A DNA stretch of 64,000 nt from Clostridiaceae bacterium. GTDB lineage: Bacteria; Bacillota; Clostridia; Lachnospirales; Lachnospiraceae. This document shows positions 26,714-35,200 of the stretch, piece after piece (the first letter of the stretch is position 1; every line of letters starts with the position of its first letter). The stretch lies in NCBI GenBank assembly GCA_902363735.1, contig CABJBA010000009.1, forward strand, positions 124,001 to 188,000, given 5' to 3'. Below the pieces are notes generated by a model. The model worked only from the letters and a program-made list of their open reading frames with translations, was not told the DNA's origin and made no database searches. The position numbers were made by a program, and so were the translations under genes.

Positions 26714-27589
26714 TTAGATAGCTTCAAAAGCCGATATTTCCCCAGCGTTTAAGCTGTATACCTTATCGCCCCAGAGCCTTGCCCATTCCCGAAGGTCTGC
26801 CGCACCCAAAGGATTTGGAACCACCAGTTCTTCATTTCCCGCAACGTATTTTGCCAGCTTACGGTACAAATCTGCATGTTCTGATTTTGGTTTTGCTTCA
26901 ATAACTGTTTTTCCGTACAGCTCACTCTGAGACACCACCAGGGAACGGGGGATATGCCCCGCCACTGTCGTCCCTGTTTTTTCAGCAAAATCATTGATGA
27001 TGGAATTTGAATAGCCAGCCGATAGTCCATTTGCAATGATACCTCCCAGTTTTGCTCCTCCGGTAGGAGCGTACTTGTTTATGGCTTTAAAAAGATTGTT
27101 AGCCGCATAGATAGCCATAAAGTCCGAAGAACTTACCACATATGCCCTGTCGGTAATTCCATCCCTGATGGGAACCGCAAATCCTCCGCACACAACATCT
27201 CCCAGTACATCATAGAGAACAAAGTCAGGTTTAAACTCCTCAAAAAGATGAAGCTCCTGAAGGAGGGTGACGGCGGCGTTGATCCCCCTCCCGGCGCAGC
27301 CCACGCCAGGCACTGGCCCTCCTGATTCAATGCAAAGGACTCCTCCAAACCCTGCTGCAGATATATCCTCCAGGTGTACCCGGGAGGCGCTGCGCATACT
27401 ATCCAAAACCGTAGGCAGATAATGATTTCCCCGCAATGTATTAGTGGAATCACTTTTGGGGTCGCAGCCAACCTGGATCACCCGATAGCCCGCCTCTGCC
27501 AGTGCAGCACTTATATTGGAGGTAGTGGTAGATTTACCGATTCCTCCCTTTCCATAGATGGCAATGTGCTTGCCGATTTTATCACTCAT
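26714..27589 (-). CDS. Nitrogenase-reductase-like iron protein (NifH/BchL/CfbC superfamily)
   Basis: 291 residues from the ATG at 27589 (AAAGGA 10 bp upstream; a TTG further up is unlikely). The P-loop is GKGGIGKST (residues 13-21). Both [4Fe-4S] cysteines are present, about residue 98 in PGVGCAGRGI and about 134 in GDVVCGGFAVP, as is the Arg that in NifH is ADP-ribosylated. The protein would hydrolyse ATP and pass electrons to the NifD/K-like pair encoded just downstream. The start overlaps the radical SAM stop by 8 nt, indicating coupled translation. Confidence 0.94.
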   Translation of the reverse strand: MSDKIGKHIAIYGKGGIGKSTTTSNISAALAEAGYRVIQVGCDPKSDSTNTLRGNHYLPTVLDSMRSASRVHLEDISAAGFGGVLCIESGGPVPGVGCAGRGINAAVTLLQELHLFEEFKPDFVLYDVLGDVVCGGFAVPIRDGITDRAYVVSSSDFMAIYAANNLFKAINKYAPTGGAKLGGIIANGLSAGYSNSIINDFAEKTGTTVAGHIPRSLVVSQSELYGKTVIEAKPKSEHADLYRKLAKYVAGNEELVVPNPLGAADLREWARLWGDKVYSLNAGEISAFEAI

Positions 27590-28805
27590 ATTGATCCAAT
27601 CCTTTCTTAAGTTTGACGTCAATTCCCTCTAGAATTCGGTATAAATCAAAGGGTACGGAATCTGAACCTGCATTGGCATCCCTTAACTGATCCCAGGTCA
27701 CTCCATGCTTACGGTATAAGGAAACAGTCCGCTCAAATACCTCCCAGTGCCAATCAGGGTCAGGTGTCCGATGACCTTGCAGGGCTGACCCCACATTGAC
27801 GTACCACTGGCTGGGTTGGGCAATTACACCGTTTTCCACCAGATATTCAATTCCAGTCATTAAGGACTCCTTAGGTTCTATGCCAGAGACCAAAGTGGAA
27901 CGGACCCGGTATTTTCCGAACAATTCCACCTCATATTTAAGGGCCGCCAGCCAATTTGACCTGCCCCCGCACTCCTGGGCTTTTCCAGGGCAAATTAAGT
28001 CAAACATTTTCTCGCTCCAGACTTCCATATTAGTGGCAAAGGTACGGTATCCCGCCTCCTTATATTTTTCCAGTACCGTAAGATCCCTGGGGGCTCCCAC
28101 ACATGCTGTACCGTTAAAATCCTCAAGTCCAGTTGCGTTCTGAATTGCTTCGGCAACATCTAAATAGTATTCAACTTCTCTCCGCTCCGGCACAAATCCG
28201 CCGCTTATAGTCACATGATCAAACCCGTACTCTCTGTAGCCTGCCCCTACGGCTTCCCCCACCTGTTTTGGAGTTTTCCAGCTAATTCCCTGGGCATCTC
28301 CGTATATGGATTTTGTGGCGTTTATATTGCAGAATAAGCAGTCCAGCCCTTTATCTTTTAAAGAACATTCATTGCTGTAGGATACGAACAAGGCTCCGTG
28401 CCCGTTGTCGGTGGCTATAGTCCGAAAAGAGGTGCCGTCAGAAGCAGACAGCTTATAATAGGGGGATCTGGTGACAAAATACAAATTTTCAAAAACCGGA
28501 GTATTGCGATCAAATACATGATACTGGCCGTCTATGTAACGTATGGACAGGAGACTATCCTGATTCCAGCGTATCCCCACTCTGAATTTACCCTTAGGAG
28601 TCAGGAAACAGGCTGGAAACTCCACATCCTTGTGAGCGTGTTTATCTGCCGTAAACAGGACATGGACCGTTTCCTGAATCTCACCACCAACATCCAGATT
28701 TTTAAAAATATCTATCGGAAAGCTCAGACCTTCCACCAGAATCCGGTTTTTTAACTGTACTTCTTTAATCAGTTCTTCCTTGCTATAATTTGATAAACTA
28801 CTCAT
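27582..28805 (-). CDS. Radical SAM enzyme with CX8CX2C cluster motif
   Basis: 407 residues from the ATG at 28805 (AAGGAG 6 bp upstream); a longer frame to 28838 lacks a ribosome site. The likely cluster motif is C147-X8-C156-X2-C159 (NECSLKDKGLDCLFCN), followed by a glycine motif in HVTISGGFVP. FDLICPGKAQE matches the FNWICPGKAAK of the other radical SAM protein of the island. It is the first enzyme gene after the transporter and directly precedes, with overlap, the NifH-like gene. A role in making or loading the cofactor of the nitrogenase-like complex, or in activating its substrate, is inferred. Confidence 0.86.
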   Translation of the reverse strand: MSSLSNYSKEELIKEVQLKNRILVEGLSFPIDIFKNLDVGGEIQETVHVLFTADKHAHKDVEFPACFLTPKGKFRVGIRWNQDSLLSIRYIDGQYHVFDRNTPVFENLYFVTRSPYYKLSASDGTSFRTIATDNGHGALFVSYSNECSLKDKGLDCLFCNINATKSIYGDAQGISWKTPKQVGEAVGAGYREYGFDHVTISGGFVPERREVEYYLDVAEAIQNATGLEDFNGTACVGAPRDLTVLEKYKEAGYRTFATNMEVWSEKMFDLICPGKAQECGGRSNWLAALKYEVELFGKYRVRSTLVSGIEPKESLMTGIEYLVENGVIAQPSQWYVNVGSALQGHRTPDPDWHWEVFERTVSLYRKHGVTWDQLRDANAGSDSVPFDLYRILEGIDVKLKKGLDQYE

Positions 28806-28863
28806 GATAAACTCCTTCTGCTGCAGACCGCAGCCCATAATATGTTGTTAATAAACAGTTCAT

Positions 28864-29661
28864 CTAAATTCTCTTATTGTCAAATATTCCATAGGGCCTG
28901 AGAACTGCTTTTCCGAACAGCCGGATCAGCCGATCTGACAAATACCCCATCAATCCCAGAACCAGAAGTCCGATAAATATCCAGTCCGTTCTGAAATACA
29001 GCCTGGAGGTATAAATTAAAAATCCAATTCCTTCCTTAGCCGCCAGCATCTCCGCCGCAACGATAGAGGTAAATGCACCTCCTAGAGCCAGCCGTATGCC
29101 TGTAAAAATATGAGGAACAGCAGATGGAATTATTACAAAAAATACAATTTGCCATTCCTTTGCTCCCAGAGACCTGGCCGCCTCAATCCGGTGAATTTCC
29201 ACACTCAGCACCCCTGCTATGGTGTTAATGAGAAGAATAAAGATGGTGGCGTACATAATGAGAACTACCTTGGATTCTTCTCCGGCCCCAAACCACATGA
29301 GGAACAGGGTCAAAAATCCGATGGCCGGAATAAAACGGAAAAAATCAATGAGCGGTTCGAAAATCAGCCGCAGCAGTTCAATCCGGCCGATAATGACTCC
29401 CGCAGGAATCCCGATCAGCATTCCAAGCACCCAGCCAGAACAAACTCTTTTTATGCTGATTAAAACATATCTGCCAAGGGTCCCATCTAAAATAATCTCT
29501 TTCATTCCTGCAAAAGTCTCCCATGGACTGGGAAGAAAATCAACCGTATACAGCAATGATGCGCTCCCCCATATTGTAAGTAAAACAACCCAGGTAAGTA
29601 TGCCTTTCTTTGCAAGGAAAAGTAACTTGCCGTAAATGGCTTCTCCTATATTTTCTGCCAT
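28864..29661 (-). CDS. ABC transporter permease, SsuC/TauC family (set 1)
   Basis: 265 residues from the ATG at 29661 (AAGGAG upstream, 7-bp spacing); the upstream in-frame start at 29718 would overlap the ATPase gene. Membrane segments and the coupling loop (EAARSLGAKEWQIVFFVIIPSAVP) are clear. It is very similar to the set 3 permease across the region from DFFRFIPAIGFLTLFLMWFG onward, so the two transporters are paralogues. Confidence 0.9.
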   Translation of the reverse strand: MAENIGEAIYGKLLFLAKKGILTWVVLLTIWGSASLLYTVDFLPSPWETFAGMKEIILDGTLGRYVLISIKRVCSGWVLGMLIGIPAGVIIGRIELLRLIFEPLIDFFRFIPAIGFLTLFLMWFGAGEESKVVLIMYATIFILLINTIAGVLSVEIHRIEAARSLGAKEWQIVFFVIIPSAVPHIFTGIRLALGGAFTSIVAAEMLAAKEGIGFLIYTSRLYFRTDWIFIGLLVLGLMGYLSDRLIRLFGKAVLRPYGIFDNKRI

Positions 29662-29674
29662 ACTGCTCTCCTTT

Positions 29675-30466
29675 TTAAATGTGCTGCCCATAGTCAAAAT
29701 GTCCCTGCACCTTTTCAAACAATTCGTTGAATCCTTTTGATGTCACATTTCTGGGATAATTCAGACCCACATCATAGATCTTGTAAATCGTGGCTTCCGG
29801 GGATTTTGACATGATGCTGATACGCTGCCCCAGAAGGATTGCTTCCGTAATGTCATGAGTTACAAAAATAATGGTCTTTTTTGTCTGCTTCCAAATTTTA
29901 ACCAATTCTATCTGCATCAGACGACGGTTATGTGCATCAAGAGCCCCGAAAGGTTCATCCATAATAAGGATTTCAGAATCATTGGCAAGACTTCTTGCAA
30001 TCTGGAGACGCTGCTTCATTCCTCCTGACAATTCGTTGGGATATTTTTTCACATGCTCTTCTAAACCTACCAGCGTTATATATTGGGAGGAAATAGAATG
30101 CCTCTCCCTGCTCCTTATTCCTTTTATCTTAAGCCCGAATTCCACATTTCCCCTGACGGTCAGCCATGGGAAGATGGCAGAATCCGCATTTTGGAATACC
30201 ACGCCCCTGTCCTCTCCCGGCTTGCTTATCTCTTTTCCATCCACCCGGATACTCCCTCCGGACTTGGGTATGTATCCGGCAATGAGGCTGAGCAGGGTGG
30301 ACTTGCCGCAGCCGGATGGGCCCAGAAGAATGTGAAATTCCCCTTTATTTATCTTTAAGTTCACATTCTCCAATACATACGGCGCCTTCTTCGTATGGCC
30401 GTCTAAGGTGTCATAGGCCTTGGATACCTGGAAAATCTGAATAAAGCCTTGCTCTGCTGTCTCCAT
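29675..30466 (-). CDS. ABC transporter ATPase, SsuB/TauB family (set 1)
   Basis: 263 residues. Walker A GPSGCGKST, Q-loop FQNADSAIFPWLTV, signature LSGGMKQRLQIARSL, Walker B LIMDEPFGALD and switch VTHDITEA are present. It lacks the regulatory tail of the set 3 ATPase. It lies 18 bp after the binding-protein gene and overlaps nothing once the permease start is corrected. Confidence 0.92.
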   Translation of the reverse strand: METAEQGFIQIFQVSKAYDTLDGHTKKAPYVLENVNLKINKGEFHILLGPSGCGKSTLLSLIAGYIPKSGGSIRVDGKEISKPGEDRGVVFQNADSAIFPWLTVRGNVEFGLKIKGIRSRERHSISSQYITLVGLEEHVKKYPNELSGGMKQRLQIARSLANDSEILIMDEPFGALDAHNRRLMQIELVKIWKQTKKTIIFVTHDITEAILLGQRISIMSKSPEATIYKIYDVGLNYPRNVTSKGFNELFEKVQGHFDYGQHI

Positions 30467-30484
30467 AGTTTACCGCCTTTCTTT

Positions 30485-31561
30485 TTATTTCCCGGCTGTT
30501 ACCCGTTCCGGATAGACTTCCCTGAGGATATCCAGATTAATGTAATCACGAATGTCAAAATCATATTTTACCAGCTTATTTTTAATGGACCATTTTGTTA
30601 CGCTGTCAAGCTGGTTTACATCCTCAGCCGAAAAACGTATGTCAAACTCAATGCTTTTTAATGCCTTTTCAATATTTTCTGACGGTATACCAAAGTTTTT
30701 CTGTATGAGTTCTGCCGCTTCTCCCGGATTTTCATTGATATAGACAGACGCTTCATCAAGAGCTTTTAGAAGCCTTCCAATGCCTTCCTGATTCTCTTTT
30801 ATGAAATCTTTTTTTACTGTAATAAACCCTCGGGGAGCAAAATTGATCAGAGTATAATTTCCCATAGATACACCTCCCAGCTCCTTCACCTGGTCTTGTA
30901 TGTCTCCTCCTGCCCAGATGGCATTGGCTTCTCCTGATTTCACCAATGCCATACCTTCTGCCGTACTGCTGATGTAAAGAGGGTTCACTTTGGAAGAATC
31001 AATGTCATACTGATCATATAATTGCTCCCAAACATACTCATTTACCGTCCCCTTCTGCACAATAACAGACTTTCCTTCCAGATCCTTCGGCTCTTTAATC
31101 CCGTCATCAAGTACGTATAAGCCAACTCCATCCATTTTGTTACCTGCTGTAAAAGCAATAAACTGCAGCTGGCTTTCTCCTCCCAGCCTGCTGATGGCTG
31201 CAAAATCCATAGCCTCTCCCATATCTGCCTGATCCAGGATAACGGCATTTACCGTATCTATTCCATAGGCATAAGTCTGAAACTCCGGCTCTATGTTGTA
31301 CTTGTCGAATATCCCTTTATTTTCGGCTAGCCAGAAAGGATACGCAAAGGTTCCTGAGTCTATGGCCACCGCTAATTTAAAGGGGGCACCGCCGGATGTA
31401 TTTTCTTCAGACGACGTATCTGCACTTGCTGCTCCGGTTGATGTTTCCTTTACTTCCGCCTTTTCTTTGGTTTTTGTCTGCCTTGAGCAGCCGGCAAGAA
31501 CCGGCAGGAGCAGCAGTGCAGTTAAAAGAATAAACAATGATTTCTTTTTATTTAATTTCAT
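30485..31561 (-). CDS. Sulfonate/taurine-type substrate-binding lipoprotein (set 1)
   Basis: 358 residues from the ATG at 31561 (AGGAGA 9 bp upstream). The lipobox is VLAGC near residue 26, followed by a Ser/Thr/Glu linker. The mature domain has TFAYPFWLAENKGIFDKY, GIDTVNAVILDQADMGEA and a late DYINLDILREVYPE. It is the first structural gene after leader B, so it starts the operon transporter - radical SAM - NifH/D/K-like. The ligand is unknown; a small sulfonate or thioether is the contextual guess. Confidence 0.9.
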   Translation of the reverse strand: MKLNKKKSLFILLTALLLLPVLAGCSRQTKTKEKAEVKETSTGAASADTSSEENTSGGAPFKLAVAIDSGTFAYPFWLAENKGIFDKYNIEPEFQTYAYGIDTVNAVILDQADMGEAMDFAAISRLGGESQLQFIAFTAGNKMDGVGLYVLDDGIKEPKDLEGKSVIVQKGTVNEYVWEQLYDQYDIDSSKVNPLYISSTAEGMALVKSGEANAIWAGGDIQDQVKELGGVSMGNYTLINFAPRGFITVKKDFIKENQEGIGRLLKALDEASVYINENPGEAAELIQKNFGIPSENIEKALKSIEFDIRFSAEDVNQLDSVTKWSIKNKLVKYDFDIRDYINLDILREVYPERVTAGK

Positions 31562-31721
31562 AAACAACTTTCTCCTTTTCTTTTTTACGTTCCCTGTCAA
31601 TTACAAAAAGTGCACATATAAGTGGTCTTAAAATATCTGTTAATAAGAAAATGCTGAAGCATTAACAACATACACTTCTCCTTTCCGCCGCACAATATGA
31701 GCGGTTTTGAAATTTTAAAAC

Positions 31722-31750
31722 AAAAAAGGCAGGTATTTATAATACCCGCC
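31722..31750 (-). terminator. Attenuator terminator hairpin B
   Basis: Minus strand: GGCGGGTATT - ATA - AATACCTGCC, a 10-bp stem with one G-U pair, followed by TTTTTT (31722-31727). It lies between leader peptide B and the set 1 binding-protein gene. From here to 31562 I see nothing further. Confidence 0.88.
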
Positions 31751-31782
31751 AGACTTTGCTCACTGAACATTCAGGTATTATA
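31738..31782 (-). promoter_or_regulatory. Antiterminator B competing with the terminator
   Basis: TATAATACCTG (31772-31782), overlapping the leader B stop codon, can pair with CGGGTATTATA (31738-31748) over 11 bp with one G-U pair. The second segment also forms the 5' arm of the terminator. The design is the same as in copy A. Confidence 0.76.
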
Positions 31783-31896
31783 ATACATCAGGAAACAGGC
31801 TGTATTCATGCATGTGCATACAGCCTTACAACAACAATTCATAGAAGCAGCATTTACCAAATGAGGTTTTCTAACAGATAATGTTTTGCTTTGCAT
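31771..31896 (-). CDS. Cysteine-rich 41-residue leader peptide B
   Basis: ATG at 31896, TGA at 31771. The product begins MQSKTLSVRKPHLVNAASMN, followed by CCCKAVCTCMNTACF and a YNT end. Length, six cysteine positions, the LSV and CMNT motifs and the final YNT match leader A, while the middle differs. AAAGGA lies 10 bp upstream. The three adjacent Cys codons are 16-18 codons before the antiterminator arm, far enough that a ribosome stalled there leaves the arm free. Expected logic: low Cys-tRNA gives readthrough. Confidence 0.82.
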   Translation of the reverse strand: MQSKTLSVRKPHLVNAASMNCCCKAVCTCMNTACFLMYYNT

Positions 31897-31924
31897 ATAC
31901 AATCCATCCTTTCTTAGCTTTTTT

Positions 31925-31984
31925 TGCAGTATTTTATCTGGCATCTTAATACATATTTACATATTTGTAAAGTATGTTATTCCT
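31925..31984 (-). promoter_or_regulatory. Shared promoter/operator block B
   Basis: Counterpart of 23709-23768 (54/60 identical, no gaps). It contains the perfect palindrome TTTACAAATATGTAAA (31956-31971) and a GATAAA -10 (31933-31938) 17 bp after TGTAAA. The 209 bp upstream, to the terminator at 32194, shows no gene. Confidence 0.75.
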
Positions 31985-32193
31985 TTTTAGTTCACTGTAC
32001 AAGATGACTTATATATATATTTCAAGGAATACATATATTTTAATTTATATATTGTTTTATTTTTCCAGCCAATGTTTCCAAAAACATCAGTTTCCAGCAT
32101 TACAGAAAAATCCAAAAAATTTTATATCCTTAAAGCAAAACAGGGATATGTTTCTTTCGTCTCAGAAGTCCTTTATAAGCTTTTTCTACAATA

Positions 32194-32251
32194 AAAAAAG
32201 AAGCGTTGGGGAATAACTTGAAAATCAGTTATTCCCCAACGCTTCTTTTTT
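32194..32251. terminator. Very strong bidirectional terminator
   Basis: A perfect 25-bp stem (32194-32218 with 32227-32251, 8-base loop) ends in T-runs on both strands. It ends the DUF5107-TPR gene and insulates the promoter region of the nitrogenase-like operon. Confidence 0.92.
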
Positions 32252-32264
32252 ATATAATATCTTC

Positions 32265-35200
32265 TCAGACTTTCTTTTCCCAGACAGTATCTTTCACCAT
32301 ATTCAGATACCGGATTGCATTCAAATGAGTAGCTTCCAAACGAACTGCCTCCTTTAATGCATTTTCCGCTTCCTCCAGTTCTCCAAGCCCCAGCTTTCCA
32401 AGTCCTATGAGATAATTACAGTGAGCTTTGTTCTTCCGGTCCAGATCATCTTCAAAAATAAGAAAGTCAGGCAGTGATACAGCAAAATATTCAATCCTTA
32501 TATGGTCAAACATATGCTGTTCTCCGTAGTCCAGCAGCTTATTAAACCTGGCTTTCGCCTCTGCCGTCCTGCCAAGCCTTGCCTTTGCCAGACCCTGATA
32601 ATAAATCATATCCGCAGGCTGGTCATTATAATACATCATACCTGCAGGCTCATTGATTCCCGTACCGGCCGCTTCAAAGAAACCTTCCGCTTCCTGCTGC
32701 CTCCCGAGGTTTTTCATGACAACACCAAGATAATAATTAATATGATTGTCCTTAGTTCCCTCCAGCTTTCCTTCTCCTAAATTGTCCGGATACACCAGTG
32801 CCTTTTGGAGATAATTCCGCGCTTTGTCCCATTCTCTTGTCTTCAAAGCCTGTCTGGCAAGTTCTGTGAGGGCTGTACTGTACTGGGCAGTCACCTTTCC
32901 CTCTCCGCCTTCCCATGGGTGGAATTTGTTTTCCATAATAAACTCATAGGCTTCATTGTAGTGTCCCTGAATATTAAGAAGAGTTGCATATTCAATCATA
33001 AGATCATCCCGCTTCATAAATACATCCCGGCTGGATTCATAGTGTTTCAGTCGTTCCGCCACCGGCATATCCAGCTTTTTATAGAGCTGGTCCAGCTCCA
33101 GAAATATCCTGGCATCCTGAGGATTTAAGCCATAAGCCTTTTCCATTGCTGCTCTTGCCTTTTCCGGCTTATTTTCTTTGTTATAATATGCCAGTGAAAG
33201 ATTTCTCCAGACAATGGAAAAATCTGAATTTAACTGGGCAGAGCGTTCCCAGTATGACACTGCAGTCTTGTACTGGATCTTATCATAATATAAGTTGCCC
33301 AGGTAATAGCAGGCATTAGCTCCGGCCGGATTTATCCTGACTGCAAATTCCAATACCAAAATATCCTCCAGCTTATTAGGAAAGCAAAAATCTGTACTGC
33401 AGTATTCTGCCTTCTTAAGAGCCTCTGATGTATCCTGTCCCATAAGCCCCTGATAATAAGCCTTATAATAATACAGCATGGGCCAATCCCCAGGACACTG
33501 CTCCAAAGCATTCACCGCTTCTTCATAGGCACCGAATTCTCCGTAATGCCTGGCTGCCATCAGATAATTCTCATGATATTCTCTGGTCAGCCTGCATATG
33601 TCTTTCCTGATTTCCTCCCGGCGTTCTCTATCTATATATCCTGACTCCAAGCGGGACACATAATCAAAGGAATCTACCTCCAGGTTCTCTCTTATGGCTT
33701 TTGCAGCCTCTTCTGACCTTCCAAGTTTGCGCAGCAGATAAGCTTTCAGGCCTCTGGCTTTTACATTATGAGCGTTTTTAACCAGGCCCTTTTCTACCAA
33801 TTCCAATCCGCTTTCATAATTTCCCCTTACACCTTCTATACAGGATAAATAATAAAAACTCATCTCCTGCTGCTCACTGGACCAGGTCGCCTTGTAAAAT
33901 GCATCAAATGCATCATCCAGTTTGTGCTGATACAAAAGGGCAAGGCCAAGATTATAATAAGGTTCAGAATCATAAGGGTTTGGATTTCTCCATGTTGCCC
34001 TTTTAATGGCCTTTCTGAAACACCTTTCTGCGTCCTCAAAACAACCTCTGCGCATAAGCAAAGAGCCATATGCATTATTAATACGAATATCTTCTGAATC
34101 CCTCTTAAGTCCTTCCAGATAATAGGGATCCGGCCTGTAGGTTGCGTGACGGTACTGCTCAATATGAAGCCCTGTAAGATACAGTTCTTCATTTGTCATA
34201 ATCTCTTCCGGTTCCTTTGCTGCCTCGGCAGGGCTTGGAATCTTTGGAATCTCAGTCTTTAAGGGAATACAGGAAACCAGTTCCTTTCCTTCTTCCAGTA
34301 CCTGAAGTTTAAGCTTAGTTTCATCTTTTACACTTAAATTCAGATTTTTTTCATAAGTATGGACGGGAGAAAGCAGCACCGTCTCATCCAGCAGGATATC
34401 TCCATCATAAGTGAGCAAAATTCTGGCCTTGGGATACTCCTGAGTTCCATATGCAATGACCCGGATTTCGTCTTCCGTTGTTTCCAGGTTTATTACTGCA
34501 TGAATAGAAGCATTTTTTACCGCTCCAACGGCCTTATAAGGCATGAAATACTGGGTAAAGGTTTTTTCTTCCATAGGCTTTAACCAGGTAAAATCGGGCT
34601 GGTTATCCGTATAAACGCCGGTCATCAGTTCAATATAAGGGCCATCCTCATCTGTAAGATTTCTGTCCCAGGCCTTTCCAAAGTCCCCGCATCCCCAGGT
34701 CCACTGCTTTTTTCCAGGGGAAATATGGTGATCAGCCACATGAAGGATTCCTGCTCCAACCTGGTAGTCATAACCTCCCACAAAATCAAAACTGCTCTTT
34801 TCTGCCATATAAGAAGTGGGCACCGGAATATTCTTATAGCGGGAAATATCCACGCCCTCGCTGTAATCATGCTTATAGTATATCCCCGTAGCAATAGGGA
34901 ACCGGGAAACATCCCTTTTTCCATGATCCATCACCGCATGGACATCCGGAGGGAAAATGGACTGGGTATAGTCATTGACCGGAACAGCGGGATTGGCCCA
35001 CCATAAAAAGGTCTGGGGAAGGGGCGTAGGATTGTAAAGGCGGCCCTTAATCTCTATGTAGGCCTTTCTCGGATATAAAGTAAAGCTGGCTTCTCCCTTT
35101 GTTCCATACATCTGATCCACATCACAGATGCGGCAGGTCTTTGATCCGTCTTCCTGTTCAATCAACATGTAATCCACCGGAGAACAAGTGTTGGGTCTGT

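Noticed and set aside
23932..27589. Nitrogen-fixing nitrogenase
   Set aside because: No nifB, nifE or nifN, and the NifD-like subunit lacks the Cys275 and His442 equivalents needed for FeMo-co.
20820..28805. NifB-type cofactor maturase
   Set aside because: Neither radical SAM protein has the CX3CX2C motif or the C-terminal NifX-like domain of NifB.
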